9,023 nucleotides of DNA, taken from the NCBI GenBank assembly GCA_021799755.1, contig JAJYZU010000040.1:1-9023 (forward strand), read 5' to 3'. The position numbers were made by a program, and so were the translations under genes. Of the stretch, positions 1 to 6,063 are shown piece after piece (the first letter of the stretch is position 1; each line of letters starts with the position of its first letter). This DNA is from Thermoplasmata archaeon (GTDB lineage Archaea; Thermoplasmatota; Thermoplasmata; Thermoplasmatales; Thermoplasmataceae). The notes beneath the pieces were generated by a model, which made no database searches, was not told where the DNA came from, and saw only the letters and a program-made list of their open reading frames with translations.

Positions 1-2
1 TG

Positions 3-269
3 CACAACAAATACGCAAAAAAGGTTCTCCCTCGCATGAGACTGGAAGACATAGATGACGTGAACAGGATCATGGATGCCCCCAGCCAGAGATACGGATC
101 ACAGCACAGGAAATATTACGGGCACAACCCCGATCCGCTGGCTAAGGACTCCCTTGAAATAAACAAAGGCAGCATAGCACGTGAAGCCGCAAGGAGAGTG
201 CACCTTCTTCTCGACAACAACAAAAACCTCCAGAAAGTTATCAAATTGCTGGAGATGGACAAAAAATGA
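3..269 (+). CDS. Hypothetical protein, C-terminal part (5' end outside window)
   Basis: The reading frame is open to the left edge, so the visible 88 residues are probably the C-terminus of a longer protein. The ATG at 36 is an internal alternative start but has only a weak AAGG before it. The sequence is charged and helical, without membrane segments or a signal peptide. It contains an HRKYYGH stretch and, 35 residues on, VHLLLD, ending in a Lys/Leu-rich helix (NLQKVIKLLEMDKK). The spaced histidines could be functional, but I do not recognise the family. Its stop codon overlaps the ATG of the next gene (ATGA), so the two are probably co-transcribed and translationally coupled. Function unknown; being a real coding region is fairly sure, the true start is not visible. 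Confidence 0.72.
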   Translation, partial: HNKYAKKVLPRMRLEDIDDVNRIMDAPSQRYGSQHRKYYGHNPDPLAKDSLEINKGSIAREAARRVHLLLDNNKNLQKVIKLLEMDKK

Positions 270-682
270 ATCCTGTTGGAATACTGGAAAACATATCACG
301 GGGAATGGTGGCGGCACAGGCTATCCATGGAAGTGCCACATATTTCTCGAATCAGGTTACAAAACAGAAAACGCCAAACCGCTATACCTCTTCCGAAGAA
401 TTTACCTTTACTGGCCCAAAGATTGTGAAAGTGGGCGATCCCTATGTATATTCAGGTTCCGCCCCAACGGGCATAATCGAGATTTTTTCTGCGGGGGTGC
501 TGGAAAGGAGTGTTGTGAGTTTTGACGGCAGATATTACGCAACTCTGTATTTCTCAAAGCCTACAGCCCCAGAACAGTATTATGAAATGTATGCTGTCCT
601 GCATTCTCCCACGCTTGGCAAGGTGCGCTCCAGTTCAATTCATGTAACTGCCCTTACCTGTCCATCCTGCCATGGGAAATAG
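266..682 (+). CDS. Hypothetical beta-rich protein with C-terminal CPSC motif (138 aa)
   Basis: Starts at an ATG that overlaps the upstream stop (ATGA), preceded by GGAGATG ending 9 nt before the start, so translation is probably coupled. Residues 1-30 look helical and mildly amphipathic, without a clear membrane segment. Residues 50-128 have alternating beta-strand character (IVKVGDPYVYSG, IIEIFSAGVLERSVVSF, YYATLYF, YYEMYAVLHS, SSIHVTA), like a single Ig-like or jelly-roll-type sandwich. A CPSC pair at 132-135 next to a His (CHGK) could bind metal or form a disulfide. It sits just before the three-gene surface-protein operon but is separated from it by a T-rich stretch and a promoter. Possible structural or adhesion-type protein; this is inference from fold character only, and no family is recognised. 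Confidence 0.82.
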   Translation: MNPVGILENISRGMVAAQAIHGSATYFSNQVTKQKTPNRYTSSEEFTFTGPKIVKVGDPYVYSGSAPTGIIEIFSAGVLERSVVSFDGRYYATLYFSKPTAPEQYYEMYAVLHSPTLGKVRSSSIHVTALTCPSCHGK

Positions 683-687
683 TGGAC

Positions 688-696
688 TTTTTATTT
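688..696 (+). terminator. Possible T-rich archaeal terminator
   Basis: A run of T interrupted by a single A (TTTTTATTT) begins 6 nt after the stop of the 138-aa gene. Archaeal RNA polymerase can terminate at short T-runs without a hairpin. It sits directly before the TATA-like box of the next operon, so it could separate the two units or simply be promoter-upstream A/T-rich DNA. Confidence 0.3.
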
Positions 697-703
697 CACA
701 CAA

Positions 704-711
704 TCTTTAAG
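704..711 (+). promoter_or_regulatory. TATA-like box of the surface-protein operon (leaderless)
   Basis: TCTTTAAG is centred about 24 nt before the ATG at 732, the distance at which archaeal transcription would start on or next to the start codon. There is no Shine-Dalgarno between box and ATG, which fits a leaderless transcript. An 11-bp motif, AATAGTGGACT (678-688), lies 15 nt upstream. It recurs at an almost equal distance from the minus-strand promoter at 4935-4940. Confidence 0.6.
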
Positions 712-731
712 CACTGAACATATAGCATCTT

Positions 732-1517
732 ATGAAGGATTCCGCTAAAACAGGCATAGCTATCGTTGCAGGTGTCAGTGTCATAGGGGGTGTTGTAGCT
801 GCCGTTGCCTACTCCAGCAAGTTTTCAACCCCGCCTTCTTCTCCGCCTCCATCAACAACCTACTCTAATACGATCACGGCTTCCAAGGTCTCTATCACAG
901 CGGGGGAATCCATAGACTTCACGGCTAAAGTGGAGGAGGTCTCCCCTGCCATAAAACCACTTGCCGGAATACCGGTTACATTTTTGGAAAACGTGACTCA
1001 GAGCGAAGGTACAGCCACTACTGGATCAGATGGTGTAGCTACGATGGCTATCACCTTTGCCCAGCCGGGCATATATGAAATAAGAGCGGTTGCAAAATCC
1101 TCTCTGTTTTGCGGCTCTCCATCCTCTTCTGCCCCATGTTCTCTGGATTCGGGCACCTTGGCAATAACGGTGCTTCCTGAGGCCCCAGTAAATGAGTACA
1201 GTTTCAGCGATGTGAATATACCACCTAACAGTGCCGGCGGGCAACAGGTAACATCTACAGGCATAAGCCCAGTCCTGTACATAGACACTATTACCGTTCC
1301 GGCAGCTGGCAAATACGGGGTGATGCTTGTGAATGCCACCTACTCAACAAGGTCTTTTTATGGGTTTGGGGGGCTGACCTTTGCCCAGCCGGGCACATAT
1401 GCACTCAAGAAACAGTATACTTTCAGCTTTAAACCCTCTGCCGGGAGCTTCCTGCAACTGTGGAATGCGGCAACCAGCCCTGAAGCATATACTATCTCTG
1501 GATATCTGGAGTATTGA
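732..1517 (+). CDS. Membrane-anchored Ig-like domain surface protein (261 aa)
   Basis: One N-terminal membrane segment (about residues 8-28, glycine/valine-rich) follows a short Lys-containing head. A Ser/Pro-rich stretch at 31-45 comes next, then an Ig-like domain at about 47-147 of the invasin/Big type (SKVSITAGESIDFTAKV, PLAGIPVTFLENV, TGSDGVATMAITF, GTLAITVLP). C127 and C136 could form a disulfide. A second beta-rich domain covers 155-261 and ends in a strand (TISGYLEY). The phrase TFAQPG-I/T-Y occurs in both domains (108-115 and 216-223), encoded by nearly identical DNA. The protein is probably exposed outside the cell or on a virion. It is the first gene of a three-gene operon read from a leaderless promoter and has no Shine-Dalgarno. 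Fold call is moderate; an adhesin or spike role is inference. Confidence 0.88.
   Translation: MKDSAKTGIAIVAGVSVIGGVVAAVAYSSKFSTPPSSPPPSTTYSNTITASKVSITAGESIDFTAKVEEVSPAIKPLAGIPVTFLENVTQSEGTATTGSDGVATMAITFAQPGIYEIRAVAKSSLFCGSPSSSAPCSLDSGTLAITVLPEAPVNEYSFSDVNIPPNSAGGQQVTSTGISPVLYIDTITVPAAGKYGVMLVNATYSTRSFYGFGGLTFAQPGTYALKKQYTFSFKPSAGSFLQLWNAATSPEAYTISGYLEY
1053..1401 (+). repeat. Intragenic 25-bp direct repeat (copies 1053-1077 and 1377-1401)
   Basis: Two 25-base copies, differing at one position, begin with ACCTTTGCCCAGCCGGGC and lie in the same reading frame of the 261-aa protein. They encode TFAQPG-I-Y and TFAQPG-T-Y, the turn before a strand in each beta domain. The near identity at third codon positions suggests a recent duplication or gene conversion rather than an old protein motif. 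Confidence 0.85.
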
Positions 1518-1529
1518 GGGGATAAAATC

Positions 1530-2552
1530 ATGGATGCAGGAACTAAAGGGTTAATTGCGGGAATTGGGGTAATAGCCACTGCAACAGGAATTGGAGCGGC
1601 ATACTATGCCTCCCTGAAAAAGAAAACCTCTCCCACAACCTGCCCTTCGCCCTGCGGGTCTTTTGACACATACATACAGAACTCTGACGGATCACAGATG
1701 GGAGCAACGGCAGTGAGCGGGATTTCAGGACTCAAGCCAACCGGTGTATACACCACCTTTGTGGACGTTGCAAACTGTGTTACTCAATCTGTTGAGATAT
1801 TTTCCACTTCCGGGACGCTCGACACTGAATGGTACGTCACTTACAACGGAAACCTTTACGGTATTTCCTCCCAGTTGTGTACTTCTTCCACCCCGCCACC
1901 GAGTTGCCCAAACTCCTGTTCTGCCGATTCAGACTGCTCTGGATGCGGCCCTGATTTTGTATGCGAAGGCGGACAGTGCGTAAAGCAGATACCTGCCATA
2001 ATCGATGTGCCACTGTCAGTAGATTTACAAAGCATAACCCAGTACACCACCACATGCTGTGTATATGTTGTCACGCTAATCTGCAAGAAATGCAATGCAC
2101 AATATGCCCCAGGTTTCGGGACTGGAGGATTTTATATATACGTGAAAGATAAATATGGGCGGCCGATTCCTGGGGTTGCGGTAGCCATCTCATCATCAGT
2201 GGTAAATCCCAACCTCAGTTTCTTTTTCATCGTGATTGAAGACCTTGGTACAAAGAGCACAAAATATCAATCCGGAGCAACCGCCACTGCAACAACAGAT
2301 TCGCTGGGACGCATCCAGATGAATGTCACAGCGGAAACTATGCCAATAGGATGGGATAACATAGCCAACGACAATTACCCATGCAGTGCCTGTTCGGATC
2401 AGAACGATACAGGTTCAGTTGGCCCACTGTCATTCGGGCAGTTCAATTTCACGGTCTTGAATGAAAGTGGAATATCTGCAATCACGCTAATAACCGATAC
2501 CGTAACCTATAAGGGAACAATAAACGAGGGAAATGGATGTCCGTGCCTGTAA
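1530..2552 (+). CDS. Cysteine-rich membrane-anchored surface protein (340 aa)
   Basis: An N-terminal glycine/alanine-rich membrane segment (about 7-27) is followed by KKK and a long polar ectodomain. The protein has 18 cysteines. Six form a compact block (C126, C130, C136, C139, C145, C150; CxxxC-x5-C-x2-C-x5-C-x4-C) resembling small disulfide-knotted modules, after a Pro-rich hinge (TPPPSCP). A CC plus CxxC group follows at 176-188, an Ig-like domain (FYIYVKDKYGRPIPGVAVAI through TDSLGRIQMNVTAE, about 201-270), then CSAC at 285-288 and a terminal CPC. Many cysteines suggest disulfides and an extracellular site; metal binding by the CxxC pairs is an alternative. GAGGGGAT lies 10 nt (from GAGG) before the ATG, 12 nt after the preceding stop. 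The Lys cluster after the membrane segment is odd for an outside-facing C-terminus, so topology is uncertain. Confidence 0.88.
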   Translation: MDAGTKGLIAGIGVIATATGIGAAYYASLKKKTSPTTCPSPCGSFDTYIQNSDGSQMGATAVSGISGLKPTGVYTTFVDVANCVTQSVEIFSTSGTLDTEWYVTYNGNLYGISSQLCTSSTPPPSCPNSCSADSDCSGCGPDFVCEGGQCVKQIPAIIDVPLSVDLQSITQYTTTCCVYVVTLICKKCNAQYAPGFGTGGFYIYVKDKYGRPIPGVAVAISSSVVNPNLSFFFIVIEDLGTKSTKYQSGATATATTDSLGRIQMNVTAETMPIGWDNIANDNYPCSACSDQNDTGSVGPLSFGQFNFTVLNESGISAITLITDTVTYKGTINEGNGCPCL

Positions 2553-3376
2553 AACAGAAATTGAAAAGTGGATATACGCAAGCAAAGGTATATGTGAAGG
2601 AAAATTCAGCCGTTAAAGTTGGGCTTGGGCTGGGAATAGCAGGGGCAATAGGCTTTGCCGCATACGAGATCGTAACGGCTTTCACCACCTCACAGGGCCC
2701 CGGATGCTCACAGCTGCAATCAGAACTGGCAAGCGTGATTAAGCAGCAGTTTGACATATACAACAATGCTGTGACTTATCATGCTGGCACAATGACAGCC
2801 ACGCAGCAGGGGCAGATTGTGGCTTTGCAGAAAGAGCAGGCATCCCTGATTGCCCAGATCGGGAAGCAGTGCACTCCCCCAGCAGGGCAGACCTTGCAGG
2901 AATACCTGAATAAGGTGATTGCCTTTGCTGGATGGACGGCAATAGCGCTCATAGCCTTTGGTGGTGTGGTGCTCACTGCCCGTATGTATTCATGGCTTCG
3001 TGGCAAATGGGGAGGCGGAAATACAGACCCCAGCAGCCCCCCGACAAGCGTGGAGGATACATCCCCCCCTTCTGACTTTACGCCTACATCTGTAAACATG
3101 GACTTTGCATCGGGGCAGGCAATCAACAACGTGGATCAGGGCATCATCACGCCGGAACAGGGAGCGAACACTCTGAGCGAAGTACAGAGCACCGATCCCC
3201 TTGCCGTAAATGCCACTGAACTGAGCGATGCAATCACAACCATAGCAGATACGGAAGCGATAGACTTTGCATCACTGTTTGACTTCATGGATCTCTATGC
3301 CGCAGACATGGCGGCAGTGGAAGCAACCGATGCTGAGATAGTGTCAGATGCAGTGGATATTATAGCACTTGAATAA
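2537..3376 (+). CDS. Two-pass membrane protein with Cys-paired loop and acidic tail (279 aa)
   Basis: A Lys-rich head (1-27) leads into membrane segment 1 (about 28-50, VGLGLGIAGAIGFAAYEIV). A loop at 51-128 carries C57 and C112 flanking a Gln-rich helical stretch, then comes membrane segment 2 (about 128-150), closed by Arg/Lys (RMYSWLRGKW). By the positive-inside rule both ends are cytoplasmic and the loop is outside, where the two cysteines can pair. Residues 160-279 form a long, strongly acidic tail rich in Asp, Thr and Ser with almost no basic residues. The gene overlaps the preceding one by 16 nt, with GAGGG 6 nt before its ATG. The first membrane segment resembles those of the two preceding proteins. 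The tail could contact basic proteins or nucleoprotein; that is inference. Family not recognised. Confidence 0.87.
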   Translation: MSVPVKQKLKSGYTQAKVYVKENSAVKVGLGLGIAGAIGFAAYEIVTAFTTSQGPGCSQLQSELASVIKQQFDIYNNAVTYHAGTMTATQQGQIVALQKEQASLIAQIGKQCTPPAGQTLQEYLNKVIAFAGWTAIALIAFGGVVLTARMYSWLRGKWGGGNTDPSSPPTSVEDTSPPSDFTPTSVNMDFASGQAINNVDQGIITPEQGANTLSEVQSTDPLAVNATELSDAITTIADTEAIDFASLFDFMDLYAADMAAVEATDAEIVSDAVDIIALE

Positions 3377-3378
3377 AA

Positions 3379-3861
3379 CTACCGCAGTCTTCTCAGACCG
3401 TTAAATATGCTAAAGCTGCTTCCAACGGCATGAATTATCGGATCGATGGCGGCAATACTAAAGCTGCTCCCGGCAAACACGCCATACAAGGCTGTGCCAC
3501 TTTCAAGAAACAGGATGGTGTTCACGATCCCGACAATGATGAAGGTGACGCTTATGAGCCTCTTTATGAGGGTCTTGGGACTGTGTTTTCTCTGTTTTGG
3601 AGGGCGGGGGGGTTTTGGCGGATTTGGGAAAATGTAGTCCAGGAGAGCATACAGCATGAGAAGATACCCGGCAACAGAAAAGGCAATCATAACCATTGAG
3701 GGGTAAATTCCATGAGATGCAAAGACTGAGGCAATATCATTTCCGAAGACCTGCACAAGGGAGATCTGCCCGGAGGCAAGGAGATCACCGACTATAATCA
3801 GGCCTATGCCAATGGACAGCAGGTTCTTCACTTTGGATGGTAGGGGACGTGGCAGGTTCAT
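3379..3861 (-). CDS. Multi-pass membrane protein with proline-rich loop (160 aa)
   Basis: Hydrophobic segments at about 14-35, 56-78 and 101-120, with a weaker fourth at about 123-146. Segments 2 and 3 are separated by a Pro/Lys-rich loop (PNPPKPPRPPKQRKHSPK, 79-96), which is strongly basic and probably cytoplasmic. The C-terminus contains SSFSI twice, partly encoded by an 11-bp direct repeat (CTAAAGCTGCT at 3410-3420 and 3458-3468 on the plus strand), and ends in RRLR. Its ATG overlaps the stop of the preceding membrane protein (ATGA), so it is the last gene of a three-gene operon. The ribosome site is weak, consistent with coupling. Its stop lies 2 bp from the stop of the convergent plus-strand gene. 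No family recognised. Confidence 0.85.
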   Translation of the reverse strand: MNLPRPLPSKVKNLLSIGIGLIIVGDLLASGQISLVQVFGNDIASVFASHGIYPSMVMIAFSVAGYLLMLYALLDYIFPNPPKPPRPPKQRKHSPKTLIKRLISVTFIIVGIVNTILFLESGTALYGVFAGSSFSIAAIDPIIHAVGSSFSIFNGLRRLR

Positions 3862-4538
3862 TGCTTCTTCAGCTCTCTCTGCTTCAGCTCTTCAAGTTTG
3901 AGGATCCGCTTATTAAGACGATACTTGGCGAGTTCCTGTTCCTCTTTGTCGTGCAGTCCCTCCCGTCTCTTGTGTGTTTGCCAATAGAGGCCTGCCCCGA
4001 AGATAGCTACTGCTGTCCCTGTGGCGATCACAGGATTGAGGAAATGCATGAGGCCTATTGCCACCGCGAAAAACCCAACAAGTGCAGCTATCAGAATCGA
4101 TATCCTGGAATAGAGGAGATAGGCTATTATTGTCACCACAATGCTTATCCCTATGATGTAGCCGTATGTCAGGGTGAAGTAGTGCTGGATGTAATGCTGA
4201 TGCGTGAGGATGTAGTAAGAGAGATAGCCCATGCCTCCTGCTACAGCTATCTGCACAATGAAATGCAGAATAATCATAAAGATTAGGGCGAGAAGGGCGT
4301 CCATTGTCCATATCGGGAATCCGTGGGCAATAAGCAGATATCCTATGTGCGGAGTGACGTAGGCATATCCTATGTATGCGCCTATAATTGCCCCTGTGAT
4401 CTCTATAAGCATCTGCCACATTCTTCTCCCGAAAAATATGAGCAGGACACCGAACAGCACCATAGCGGCATACAGAGCCCACAGGTACTGGGTTGGAAAT
4501 CCATGCAGGGCTAAGAGAGAGGAGAGGTTAAAAGACAC
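3858..4538 (-). CDS. Polytopic membrane protein with coiled-coil tail (about 226 aa)
   Basis: Six or seven hydrophobic segments (about residues 20-37, 43-61, 80-98, 100-111, 121-142, 146-167, 169-187 from the chosen start). The C-terminal tail (188-226) is highly charged and helical (KEEQELAKYRLNKRILKLEELKQ), probably a cytoplasmic coiled coil. The Gly-rich second segment after GRRMW recalls DUF4203/TMEM198-like proteins, but this is only a resemblance. Start choice: a TTG at 4544 lies only 4 nt after GAGG, whereas the GTG at 4538 lies 10 nt after it, the spacing seen for several other genes here; GTG is therefore preferred. No ATG fits. It is the second gene of the operon, 19 nt after the preceding stop, and overlaps the next gene by ATGA. 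Transport or virion-envelope role unknown. Confidence 0.83.
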   Translation of the reverse strand: MSFNLSSLLALHGFPTQYLWALYAAMVLFGVLLIFFGRRMWQMLIEITGAIIGAYIGYAYVTPHIGYLLIAHGFPIWTMDALLALIFMIILHFIVQIAVAGGMGYLSYYILTHQHYIQHYFTLTYGYIIGISIVVTIIAYLLYSRISILIAALVGFFAVAIGLMHFLNPVIATGTAVAIFGAGLYWQTHKRREGLHDKEEQELAKYRLNKRILKLEELKQRELKKQ

Positions 4539-4557
4539 CTGCAATACACCTCTCGAC

Positions 4558-4911
4558 TTACTGTGTGGGCGGTTTCTGTTCTATTACCTTGGCAGCCTTT
4601 GCCTCTGTGGCCGCAATCTTCTGTTGCAACTTCTCCTCTGGGGTAGGCTTGGGTTTTGCCAGTTTTGCCTGCTTGCTTACCAGTTTTGCCTGCTTTGCCT
4701 GCAACTTCTGGAGTTTCGTGAGTTTCGGCCTGTTCGCCAGGACAGTGCCAATTTCATGCACAACGCCAGAGGCTACACCCACTCCACCGTATATAAGAGC
4801 CCCATGGGTATTGCCAGTGTAATATCCAAACGTGCCTGCCGCTATTCCCCCCGCCATAACCATAGGCAGGGCCTTGTGTATCAAACCTGCTACCAGTCTA
4901 ACGATTGCCAT
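4558..4911 (-). CDS. Small membrane protein with Lys/Ala/Gln-rich helical tail (117 aa)
   Basis: Two glycine/alanine-rich hydrophobic segments (about 4-30 and 37-59) form a hairpin. After them comes a basic tail (61-117) rich in Lys, Ala and Gln with Pro breaks. The tail contains a tandem heptad, KQAKLVS-KQAKLAK, encoded by a 21-bp step in which 16 bp are identical (4659-4674 and 4680-4695). Small two-segment hydrophobic proteins with basic tails occur among archaeal virus coat proteins, so a structural role is possible, but no sequence family is recognised. It is the first gene of a three-gene minus-strand operon. The ATG has no Shine-Dalgarno and lies about 26 nt from a TATA box, so the mRNA is probably leaderless. 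Confidence 0.86.
   Translation of the reverse strand: MAIVRLVAGLIHKALPMVMAGGIAAGTFGYYTGNTHGALIYGGVGVASGVVHEIGTVLANRPKLTKLQKLQAKQAKLVSKQAKLAKPKPTPEEKLQQKIAATEAKAAKVIEQKPPTQ
4659..4695 (-). repeat. 21-bp-period repeat encoding a tandem heptad
   Basis: The 16-bp string CCAGTTTTGCCTGCTT occurs at 4659-4674 and again at 4680-4695 (plus-strand notation), exactly 21 bp apart. In the minus-strand protein this duplicates one heptad of the basic helical tail. Confidence 0.75.
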
Positions 4912-4934
4912 GATAAAGATTAGAGCAGGGGCAA

Positions 4935-4940
4935 ATATAA
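4935..4940 (-). promoter_or_regulatory. TATA box of the minus-strand membrane-protein operon
   Basis: On the minus strand TTATAT is centred about 26 nt before the ATG of the 117-aa gene, predicting a leaderless mRNA. The 54-nt gap between the 172-aa and 117-aa genes holds nothing else recognisable apart from AATAGTGGACT (4957-4967, minus strand), 16 nt upstream of the box, which also overlaps the upstream gene's stop region. Confidence 0.65.
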
Positions 4941-4965
4941 GAATATGGGAATAATTAGTCCACTA

Positions 4966-5484
4966 TTAAGAAACCGACCTGAAACGGTCTTTGCTGACTT
5001 CGTAGACCTCCCCACGTTTGCAGAGAGCCTCTAATATCGGCTTTGCTTCGCTGCTTGGCTTTTCAAGTTCCAATAACCACTTCTCCACTTCATGCAGGGA
5101 AACTTCCACCCCCTTCATCTTTTGCAGGATGTAAGCCCTAATTGTAGTTCCATTCAGGCTGGGCTTTGGCTTTTCCTGACCCCCAAGCCTCCCTGCACGG
5201 ATGATATAATTGGGAGGGGCAGAGCCGTATGGAAAATACAGTATATCTGATGAACCGTCATCCTGATCGAGACTATAGGGCAACAGGTCAGTCCCTGCCG
5301 GATTTCTTGGGGTGATTCCATAAATGCCACTGAGCGGAATGGCCCATGCTTCCGGCATTGCATACTCTATCCCTTTTACTGCCACAATCACCGTCTTTTC
5401 CTGAATGGGGTAATGGCAAAAACAGTCACACGCAGTGAAGGAACAAAATGCATGATCCATTCTTTCGCATTCCTCAGACATCAT
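4966..5484 (-). CDS. Cys/His-rich protein with winged-helix-like C-terminus (172 aa)
   Basis: The N-terminal 24 residues form a compact metal-binding candidate: C6, H11, C14, C19, C21, C23 and H24 (FCSFTACDCFCH). A middle beta-rich region (30-105) follows. The C-terminus (about 113-172) has three helices and a short hairpin (TTIRAYILQKMK, SLHEVEKWLLEL, AKPILEALCKRGEVYEVS), which reads like a winged-helix DNA-binding domain. The start was placed at the ATG at 5484, which overlaps the preceding stop as ATGA, the habit of this operon; the next codon is also ATG, and a further ATG at 5511 would make a 30-nt overlap. Probable DNA-binding or host-interaction regulator and last gene of the nine-gene operon. 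No named family recognised. Confidence 0.83.
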   Translation of the reverse strand: MMSEECERMDHAFCSFTACDCFCHYPIQEKTVIVAVKGIEYAMPEAWAIPLSGIYGITPRNPAGTDLLPYSLDQDDGSSDILYFPYGSAPPNYIIRAGRLGGQEKPKPSLNGTTIRAYILQKMKGVEVSLHEVEKWLLELEKPSSEAKPILEALCKRGEVYEVSKDRFRSVS

Positions 5485-5699
5485 TTTAGCATCGCCCCCG
5501 TTGTGGTGCATTTACAGCCTGCAACCTGACAGGCGTAAGGTTTCCCGTACACCTTCAGGCGTTTGTGTTTCTTTGCACTATGCTGGCAGAGAGGGCAAAC
5601 CCGCTTGATTGTTTGCCGTTTGTTTTCTGTTCCATCAACAACAAACATGAAATTGTTTCTGGACCATGTCTCAGGCAAATGCTCTTCTCCATTGTTCAT
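5481..5699 (-). CDS. Small zinc-binding protein (72 aa)
   Basis: Two ligand clusters: CPLCQHSAKKH (C35, C38, H40, H45) and ACQVAGCKC (C57, C62, C64). The spacing suggests one treble-clef or zinc-ribbon-like fold. The second cluster, C-x4-C-x-C, matches the pattern in the following protein (FCSFTACDC), so the two neighbours may share a metal-binding module. The first 30 residues are polar. The ATG overlaps the preceding stop (ATGA), and GGAGGATGA, close to the ideal archaeal ribosome site, lies inside the preceding gene with GGAGG 10 nt before the start. Likely a nucleic-acid or protein-binding regulator; target unknown. Confidence 0.8.
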   Translation of the reverse strand: MNNGEEHLPETWSRNNFMFVVDGTENKRQTIKRVCPLCQHSAKKHKRLKVYGKPYACQVAGCKCTTTGAMLK

Positions 5700-5854
5700 T
5701 CTTTCTCATCCTCCGGGAAAAAAACCGCACTGGAATGGAGTAGGGCATATATCAGGTGTTTATGCCTTATTTGCAGGGCAAACTTTTGCCATCTCGTAAC
5801 ATGGTCAAACGTGTCATCGCAAAGAACGCAACTCCCGCCATAATAGGTTTTCAT
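5696..5854 (-). CDS. Tiny C2H2-type zinc-finger-like protein (52 aa)
   Basis: This short frame encodes 52 residues. CVLCDDTFDH is followed by a helical stretch and IRHKH, giving C-x2-C at 9 and 12, then histidines at 18, 31 and 33. C-x2-C, a Phe and a helix ending in H-x-H is the layout of a C2H2-like finger, though the spacing is longer than in the classical form. GAGGT ends 6 nt before the ATG, 27 nt after the previous stop. The stop overlaps the next ATG (ATGA) and the gene contains the next gene's ribosome site. These signals make it a real gene despite its size. Function is probably nucleic-acid or protein binding. Confidence 0.72.
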   Translation of the reverse strand: MKTYYGGSCVLCDDTFDHVTRWQKFALQIRHKHLIYALLHSSAVFFPEDEKE

Positions 5855-5881
5855 CTTGATACCTCAAGGATTACTGCATAA

Positions 5882-6058
5882 CTACTCAGGATGGCTGGCT
5901 CTGTACTCTGCCCATGCCTTTACACATGTGGCTCGGTACTCTGCCCATGCCTTCTTCACTTTGGCTTTGTACTCTTCCCTTGCCTTCTTCTTTACGGCTT
6001 CGTACTCTTCCTTTGCCTTATCCATTATTGCTATTGTTTCGTATTCTTTTCTATCCAT
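5882..6058 (-). CDS. Coiled-coil protein of 11-residue repeats (58 aa)
   Basis: Almost the whole protein is charged helix. From about residue 13 it consists of four tandem 11-residue units (DKAKEEYEAVK, KKAREEYKAKV, KKAWAEYRATC, VKAWAEYRASH), a hendecad pattern typical of long straight coiled coils; Tyr occupies the same place in each. No membrane segment. The ATG at 6058 lies 5 nt after GGGGTGA, a strong ribosome site formed by the end of the preceding gene, so it is preferred over a GTG at 6067 that would overlap the stop. A single Cys sits in the third unit. Such repeats occur in phage and cyanobacterial proteins. It could act as a spacer or assembly rod; function unknown. Confidence 0.8.
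   Translation of the reverse strand: MDRKEYETIAIMDKAKEEYEAVKKKAREEYKAKVKKAWAEYRATCVKAWAEYRASHPE
5899..6030 (-). repeat. Four tandem 33-bp repeats
   Basis: Units at 5899-5931, 5932-5964, 5965-5997 and 5998-6030. The first two share a 17-bp identical core (GTACTCTGCCCATGCCT, plus strand), while the others diverge towards the gene's 5' end. Each unit encodes one 11-residue step of the helical protein, so copy number could change without breaking the frame. Confidence 0.92.
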
Positions 6059-6063
6059 TGCTT

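Noticed and set aside
1837..2095. Cys/Trp-rich open frames on the minus strand opposite the 340-aa gene
   Set aside because: They mirror the cysteine-rich coding strand, lack ribosome sites and promoters, and overlap a well-supported gene entirely.
3837..4286. 149-aa plus-strand frame with many Cys and His opposite the polytopic membrane protein
   Set aside because: The minus-strand frame has clean membrane segments, operon overlaps and a ribosome site; the plus frame has none of these and its composition is that of an antisense shadow.
5899..6030. CRISPR array
   Set aside because: The 33-bp units are contiguous with no spacers, diverge progressively and encode a regular 11-residue helix.
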